DNA of 64,000 bases, taken from positions 11,316,791 through 11,380,790 of the forward strand of contig CM043013.1 of the NCBI GenBank assembly GCA_023678885.1, in the 5' to 3' direction. How positions within the stretch are numbered: position 1 is the stretch's first letter; each line of letters starts with the position of its first letter. The stretch comes from Pogostemon cablin. Lineage: Eukaryota; Streptophyta; Magnoliopsida; Lamiales; Lamiaceae. The position numbers and the translations under genes are program-made. The notes under the pieces are model-generated. The model saw only the letters and a program-made list of their open reading frames with translations, was not told where the DNA came from and did not search any database. This document shows, piece after piece, positions 59,150-64,000 of this stretch.

Positions 59150-60810
59150 GGATGCAAACACACGCAAAGCTTGGATCGTAGAAACTCAAAGGTAGGATGG
59201 GAAAGACTCTTCGTAAATATATCAGCAAGTTGCAAGTGAGAAGTTACAAATCGTGTTACTAATCTCTCGGAGAACACAAGCTCTCGAACAAAGTGATAAT
59301 CAAGATCAATGTGTTTAGCTCATTTGTGAGCAACAGGATTCTGACTGAGAAAGATAGCACTCTTGTTATCACATAAAAGAATAGGACGAGACGAAAAAAA
59401 AATTGAAGTTCATGAAGAAGATTCGTCACCCAAATGAGCTCAGCCGAGGCATTGGCCATAGCACGATACTCCGATTCACAACTAGATCGAGCAACAGTCG
59501 ACTGTTTCTTGCCACTCTAAGAAATTAGATTTCCTCCAATAAAGATAGAATAACCATAGGTCGAACGGCGAGTCTCAGGGCACAGAGCCTAATCAGCATC
59601 AGAGTAACCCAAAATAGAAGGATCAGGACATTGTGTGAACAAAAGACCATAATGGATTGTGTCCGTAACGTAGCAAGTATACACTATACTTCTAGAAAAT
59701 GATCATTAGTAGGTGAGTGGAGGAACTAACTAACAGAATTAACTGCATACGAATGATCAGGACGGGTGATGGTTAAGTACTGAAGAGCCCCCAACAAGAG
59801 ATCAATACAATGTGGGATCACTAAATAGAAAACCATCACGAACAAGAGATTCACCCGATGCAAGAGGAGTGGAGACATGTTTAGAGTCTAAAAGCTCGGC
59901 CCATTTTAAAATATCATGGGCATACTTGGCTTAACCAATAAAATCACCATTAGAAGTATAAGATACTTCGAGCCCAAGAAAATATTTAAGGCGCCCAAGA
60001 TCCTTGATAGCAAACTCACCATGGGTGCGGGAAATAAAATCATGTAGAAAGGATGTGTCATTTCCTGTAATAATGACATCATCAACGTATATCAATAAGT
60101 AAATAACTGAACTACCTATATGGAAATGAAATAGAGACGAGTCACATCAGCTCTTAAGAAAACCCAAACCAGAGAAGTAAGTGCTGAAGCATTGAAACCA
60201 AGCTAGTAGAGCCTGGCGAAGACCATACAACGCATTCTTTAGTCAATATATATGAGCAGGAAAATGAGGATCCACAAAACTAGGAGGTTGAGCCATAAAA
60301 ACCGATCTGTCAAGTACGCCATTGAGAAAGGTATTCTTGACGTCAAGCTGATGAAGAGGCCAACTATGTTGAACAGAGAGAGCTAGAATGATTCGAAATA
60401 GTGGCAGCCTTGACAATAGGGCTGAAAGTATGATGAAAGTCAGTACCCAAAACCTAAGTGAAGCCCTGAGTAATCAAACGAGCTTTGTGGCATTCAATAG
60501 ATCCATCAGCATAAAACTTCTTGCGGAAAACCCACTTTGAGCCAACAATATTGGTGCTAGGAGAACGAGAAACCAACATCCATGTTTCGTTAGACCTGAG
60601 AGCATCAATTTCTTCTTGCATAGCAGCAATCCATTCTAGATGCTTAGCAGCAGACTTGAAGCCACGGGGCTCAGAGGTGGCAACAAAAGCTGAGAGAAGA
60701 GCTGTAGAGGCCAGTTTAACGGGGTAACATGGCTTGAACACTCCTACACGGGCTCCCATGATCATAGGATAAGATACTGGTGCCGGAATAGGAGCCGAGG
60801 CTGGTAGCAT
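59150..60810 (-). pseudogene. Copia reverse transcriptase and RNase H remnant
   Basis: 60454-60810 contains QEEIDALRSNETWMLVSR and NIVGSKWVFRKKF, the start of RVT_2. About 60040-60100 reads IYVDDVIITGND with the RT YVDD catalytic motif. FAIKDLG and KYFLGLEV follow near 60000. 59259-59540 includes ANASAELIWVTNLLHELQ, then CDNKSA-type RNase H sequence in another frame and LADIFTK near 59220. Several stops and shifts show it is inactive. Confidence 0.82.
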
Positions 60811-60976
60811 AGCAGGAAGCTGATCGATCTAAGTAATGGGCTCGGTAGGGGGTGGTGCGGCAAGAAGGACTCAGCAGGGTCTTCCGCAACAGGCACTTGA
60901 ACCAGTTAAGTGCTCACAGGTGCAGGGTCAACGGCAGTTGACATTGATGAAGGAGCCCGAGGAGGTTCTGATACAT

Positions 60977-61270
60977 CTAAAAATATGGAAAATCCATCTC
61001 CGGAGCTCGAGCAGAAGATGATGCTTGGGAGAATAGATATAAAATCTCTTCGAAATGGGCATGACGAGTAGTGTAAATGCGAGAGGTACTTTGGTCAAGG
61101 CAACGAAATCCCTTATAGATGCAGTTGTACCCTAAAAAAATACAAGGTAGGTTGCGTGGTTCCAGTTTATGAGCTGCATAATCACGTAGGTATGGGAAAA
61201 CACGACATCCAAAAGGTTTGAAGTTAGCATAATTCGGTGCATAGCCAAACAACAACCCATAAGGAGACAT
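60977..61270 (-). pseudogene. Copia integrase C-terminal part (proximal piece)
   Basis: YGLLFGYAPNYANFKPFGCR and CIFLGYNCIYKGFRCLDQST match the Copia integrase end (PYExLFGxxPxYxxLKxFGC...FLGYxxxxKGYRCLD). It continues in 63305-63455, beyond the inserted element. Confidence 0.85.
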
Positions 61271-61691
61271 TGTTGGTTTTGTCAATATAAAATAAGGAAT
61301 TTTGCTTGTCCCACATCGGATGAGAGATCAGAAGGGAGGATTTTTAATTGCTATTTAAGGAAGCTTTTGGTTCTGATGTTAGACACACTAAAAAAAGACA
61401 CTATAATCTTTATACGTGATACTTTTATTCCTTTCTTGTATTCTCTATTTGAGATTTGGGAGAAAAGTTGGGAATTAGTTAAAGATTTGTAATAGTGTGG
61501 TAGTTTTGGGGTCGAGAGAGAGAATCTTCTGTGTGATTGTAAAAGTTTTATATAGTAAGTATTTTCTCGGGTCCTTGATTTTTTCTCCGATTTGAAGTTT
61601 CCACGTAAAATTCTTTATATTGTTTTTATTCTTTTCTTTTCTCGATATATTTTGCTTTTCTTCCCTTAAGGATGAATGGTTTTTCCCAACA
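61271..61691 (+). repeat. 5' LTR of the 61271-63304 Copia element
   Basis: 421 bp, nearly identical to 62887-63304. It contains TTGCTATTTAAGGA at about 61350, a TATA-like site. Confidence 0.93.
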
Positions 61692-61694
61692 AAG

Positions 61695-61706
61695 TGGTAT
61701 CAGAGC
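61695..61706 (+). promoter_or_regulatory. Copia primer-binding site (initiator-Met tRNA)
   Basis: TGGTATCAGAGC three bases after the 5' LTR. Confidence 0.92.
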
Positions 61707-61825
61707 TCGGTTCGGGCACTTTTAAAAATTCTTAGTATGCTTTGTGGTTGCAGCGTAGTCTGATCTTCCACATCAAAAAATAATTTTTAAGAGACGGTTA
61801 TTCATTAGGCTAGGGTAGGTAAAAT

Positions 61826-62480
61826 ATGTCTTCAATTAAGTTTGATGTCAAGAAATTTGATGGTAGAATTAATTTTGGGTTGTGGGAAGTACAAGTGAAA
61901 GATGCGCTGATACAATCTGGGTTACATAAGGCTCTGAAAGGAAAGCCAGGTTCAACTGATGGCACAGAAAGTTCCAGCAAAGACTCTGGAAAGAGTGATG
62001 TAAAGAGTGATGAAGATTGGGAGGATTTGGATTTGCGGGCTGCAAGCACAATACACTTATCTGGCTAAGAATTTCCTTGCTAATGTGCATGGTATTTCAA
62101 ATGCCAAGGAGCTATGGAAAAAGCTTGAGGAACTGTACCAGGCAAAGGGTATCTCAAATCAGTTGTCCCTGAAAGAGCAATTTCACACGTTTCGAATGGA
62201 AGAAGGTACACAAATCTCAGATCATCTAAATACTCTTAATGGCATCATCTCTGAAGTAGAGGCAATTAGAGTGAAGATTGAAGATGAGGATAAAGCATTG
62301 AGGCTTATCTTGTCTCTGACACATTCCTATGAGCACATGAAGCCAATTCTGATGTATGGTAAGAAAAATTCAGTAATGTTGGCAATTTGCAATGAAGGAA
62401 GGAAGAGGGACTCCAAGAATGTGGTTTGTTGGAAGTGCGGAGAACATGGGCATACAAAGTGATTTTGTCCAAGTGGAGCT
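61826..62480 (+). pseudogene. Copia gag with zinc knuckle (frame broken)
   Basis: The start ATG at 61826 opens SSIKFDVKKFDGRINFGLWE, the usual Copia gag opening. A one-base-type frame change occurs at about 62045-62065, and from there YTYLAKNFLANVHGISNAKE continues through ELWKKLEELYQAKGISN, the UBN2 gag domain. CWKCGEHGHTK at about 62430-62461 is the CCHC knuckle; the codon after K is TGA, so the last Cys (in FCPSG) lies beyond a stop. Gag packages RNA. Because its LTRs are nearly identical, the damage is recent or it spread with help in trans. Confidence 0.85.
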
Positions 62481-62886
62481 ATTCGAGGTGGAGTTAGTAC
62501 GACAAACAACTCCGAGTCTAAAGCTAATATTGTGGAGAATTTTCTCTGAGGAGAAAATGAACATCCTCATGACATACCCAGTTGTCATGGAAAAGGGGTG
62601 TAGTATTGTTAGTTGGGCCACAAATTTGCACACATTGACTTGGCATGAAAGTGTGTGGTGGAAAAATATATCGATGGCTGATGGACTTCTAGGGAGGCCA
62701 AGAGCTAGAAGTTGCACCATAAAATTTTAGCAGGTATTTTTCGATATGTTGCTGCAAGGACATTCTTAGAATGAATTATTCTAAGTGGGTCTACTCATAT
62801 GGTGGAGTAGGATGATTCTCGGGAGATTGAGAATTGATTGTCGGTAAAGACAATGAGTTTTATTTTATTTTTGGTAAGGTGGAGAT

Positions 62887-63304
62887 TGTTGGATTTGTCA
62901 ATATAAAATAAGGAATTCTGCTTGTCCCACATCGGATGAGAGATCAGAAGGGATGATTCTTAATTGCTATTTAAGGAGGCTTTTGGTTCTGATATTAGAC
63001 AAAAAAAAAGACACTATAATCTTTATACGTGATTCTTTTATTCCTTTCTTGCATTCTCTATTTGAGAGTTAGGAGAAAAGTTGGAAATTAGTTAAAGATT
63101 TGTAATAGTGTGGTAGTTTTGGGGTCGGGAGAGAGAAATTTTTGTGTGATTGTAAAAGTTTCATATAGTAAGTATTTTCTCGGGTCAGTGATTTTTTCTC
63201 CGGTTTGGAGTTTTCACGTAAAATTCCTTGTGTTATTTATATTCTTTTCTTTTCTCGATATATTTTGCTTTCCTTCCCTTAAGGTTGAAAAGTTTTTCCC
63301 AACA
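62887..63304 (+). repeat. 3' LTR of the 61271-63304 Copia element
   Basis: 418 bp partner of 61271-61691, with a few substitutions and small indels. Confidence 0.93.
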
Positions 63305-63455
63305 GACATATCATGCAAGATTGATGAAGGAAGCCGATTAATCACAAATACAACTGTAGTACATGCATCAAACCATGAGCATGAAAAGGCATAGATAAAT
63401 CAATCTCAGTAATGTGATGATGCTTTCAATCAGCTCTTCTATCACGACCAAATTT
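63305..63455 (-). pseudogene. Copia integrase, distal piece
   Basis: Read from 63455 downward: KHHHITEIDLSMPFHAHG-type sequence (typically RKHRHIVExGLxLLxHA), then LIGFLHQSCM, leading across the insertion into YGLLFGYAPN at 61265. It contains stops. Confidence 0.75.
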
Positions 63456-64000
63456 ATTTTATATAAAATAATTAATTAAAAGTTATTTTTTTAAAAGTTA
63501 AAAATAAAACAATAGCTTTCAAATTCATAATAATAGTAAAGGAGAGTTTAATTAAACCATATTTAGAATTTAAACAAACATCTTAGAAATTAATTAGTGG
63601 AAGACTTTTAGTGATTTGTGTGCAGTGACAATTCAAGAGTTATTGTTCACATGATTAACATTTATTTAAGTAAATTACGTAGTACTTCTTACCACAGTCC
63701 AACCCCTCCAACTCATCATCCTCCACGCCGGCTACACAGCATCATCTGTAGATGAAAACATAGAGGGAGGAGAGCACACAGGAATGTACTCAGTGGGAGA
63801 TTTTTGGTTAGATTTCACAATTGAAAATGACTACACTTTTTGAGAAATGAATCTCATGAACTTATAATAGTAAAGGGATTTAACCCATAGTCAAGTTGCC
63901 CGAAAGCGCTCATTATTTAATCTATCAAAATTATGCGAACGAGTCCGTCTTTCTTTATTGAAATTGCAATAATGTCAACTGTACGTACAGGATCCCAGCC
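63456..64000. other. unassigned sequence, possibly a Gypsy LTR fragment
   Basis: CACGACC near 63446 followed by AT-rich sequence, then CCACGCCGGCTACACAGCATCATCTGTAGATGAAAAC and CTCAGTGGGAGATTTTT. The order recalls 44244-44640. No coding frame; the right end runs out of the window. Confidence 0.25.

Larger units (their letters stand above)
61271..63304 (+). mobile_element. Small complete Copia element with gag only (plus strand)
   Basis: LTRs 61271-61691 (421 bp) and 62887-63304 (418 bp) begin TGTTGG and end CCCAACA. The exact 5-bp target duplication gacat is at 61266-61270 and 63305-63309. TGGTATCAGAGC (initiator-Met tRNA site) is at 61695-61706 and the polypurine tract AAGGTGGAGAT at 62876-62886. 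The 1.2-kb interior keeps gag but lacks protease, integrase, RT and RNase H. It is inserted into the integrase of the older minus-strand Copia. Confidence 0.93.
58940..63455 (-). mobile_element. 5'-truncated Copia element (minus strand), split by another Copia
   Basis: From right to left on the minus strand: integrase (63455-63305 and 61270-60977), RT (60810-59900), RNase H (59540-59150), a polypurine-like GATGGGGGG near 59130 and an LTR-like tail to about 58940 ending CTCAACA. Homology starts abruptly at about 63455 within integrase, so gag, protease and the 5' LTR are missing. The element is broken at 61270/63305 by the plus-strand Copia. Confidence 0.8.

Overview
This looks like a transposon-rich stretch of a flowering-plant nuclear genome. 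It is AT-rich, its genes have spliced GT-AG introns, and it holds plant gene families (CASP-like membrane protein, xyloglucan endotransglucosylase/hydrolases) together with plant LTR retrotransposons, Helitrons, Stowaway-type MITEs and a tRNA-derived SINE. A eudicot is likely, perhaps an asterid, but the sequence alone does not settle the species. Most open frames in the window are chance frames inside repeats.

Layout. 1-700: first two exons of a CASP-like gene (minus strand, running off the left edge). 700-2639: (TA)n microsatellite and the decayed 3' end of a Copia element. 2640-28998: a nested Ty3/Gypsy (Athila-like) composite. Its outer LTRs (2640-4529 and 27092-28998) are flanked by near-matching 5-bp target duplications. 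Inside are a complete non-autonomous Gypsy element on the minus strand (5009-11502, TSD gctag/gccag), three copies of another Gypsy LTR in two orientations (4547-11923 interrupted, 11924-12218, 12219-13806), a degenerate gag-protease region (13953-16550), and a complete Copia element on the minus strand (16862-25039, exact TSD gtcgc). 29004-30808: intergenic with one MITE. 30809-35368 and 35412-41167: two Helitrons in tandem, both on the minus strand and only 43 bp apart. Each carries the end of a Helitron helicase gene and a multi-exon RPA70-like single-strand-DNA-binding protein gene. The first RPA copy is nearly intact; the second is decayed and contains a 1,024-bp internal duplication.

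41402-43648 and 49075-50298: two three-exon XTH genes on the minus strand, which look like a tandem gene pair. They encode 276- and 294-residue apoplastic enzymes. The last intron of the first has been enlarged by MITEs nested inside MITEs. Between them lie Gypsy-LTR-like debris with a possible CACTA end, tandem duplications, a possible SINE and a 99-bp near-perfect palindrome. 50887-55725: a complete, young-looking Copia element on the minus strand (461-bp LTRs, exact TSD atgat). 55885-56039: a tRNA-derived SINE with a perfect 12-bp TSD. 56418-57140: two more inverted-repeat MITEs. 58190-63455: a Gypsy 3' relic and a 5'-truncated Copia on the minus strand, whose integrase is split by a smaller complete Copia element (61271-63304, plus strand, exact TSD gacat).

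Functionally only three cellular genes are well supported: the CASP-like gene and the two XTH genes, which remodel cell-wall xyloglucan. Everything else is mobile DNA, and the insertion order can be read from nested TSDs. The most unusual items are the tandem RPA-bearing Helitrons and the family-specific palindromic words repeated inside three different Gypsy LTRs.
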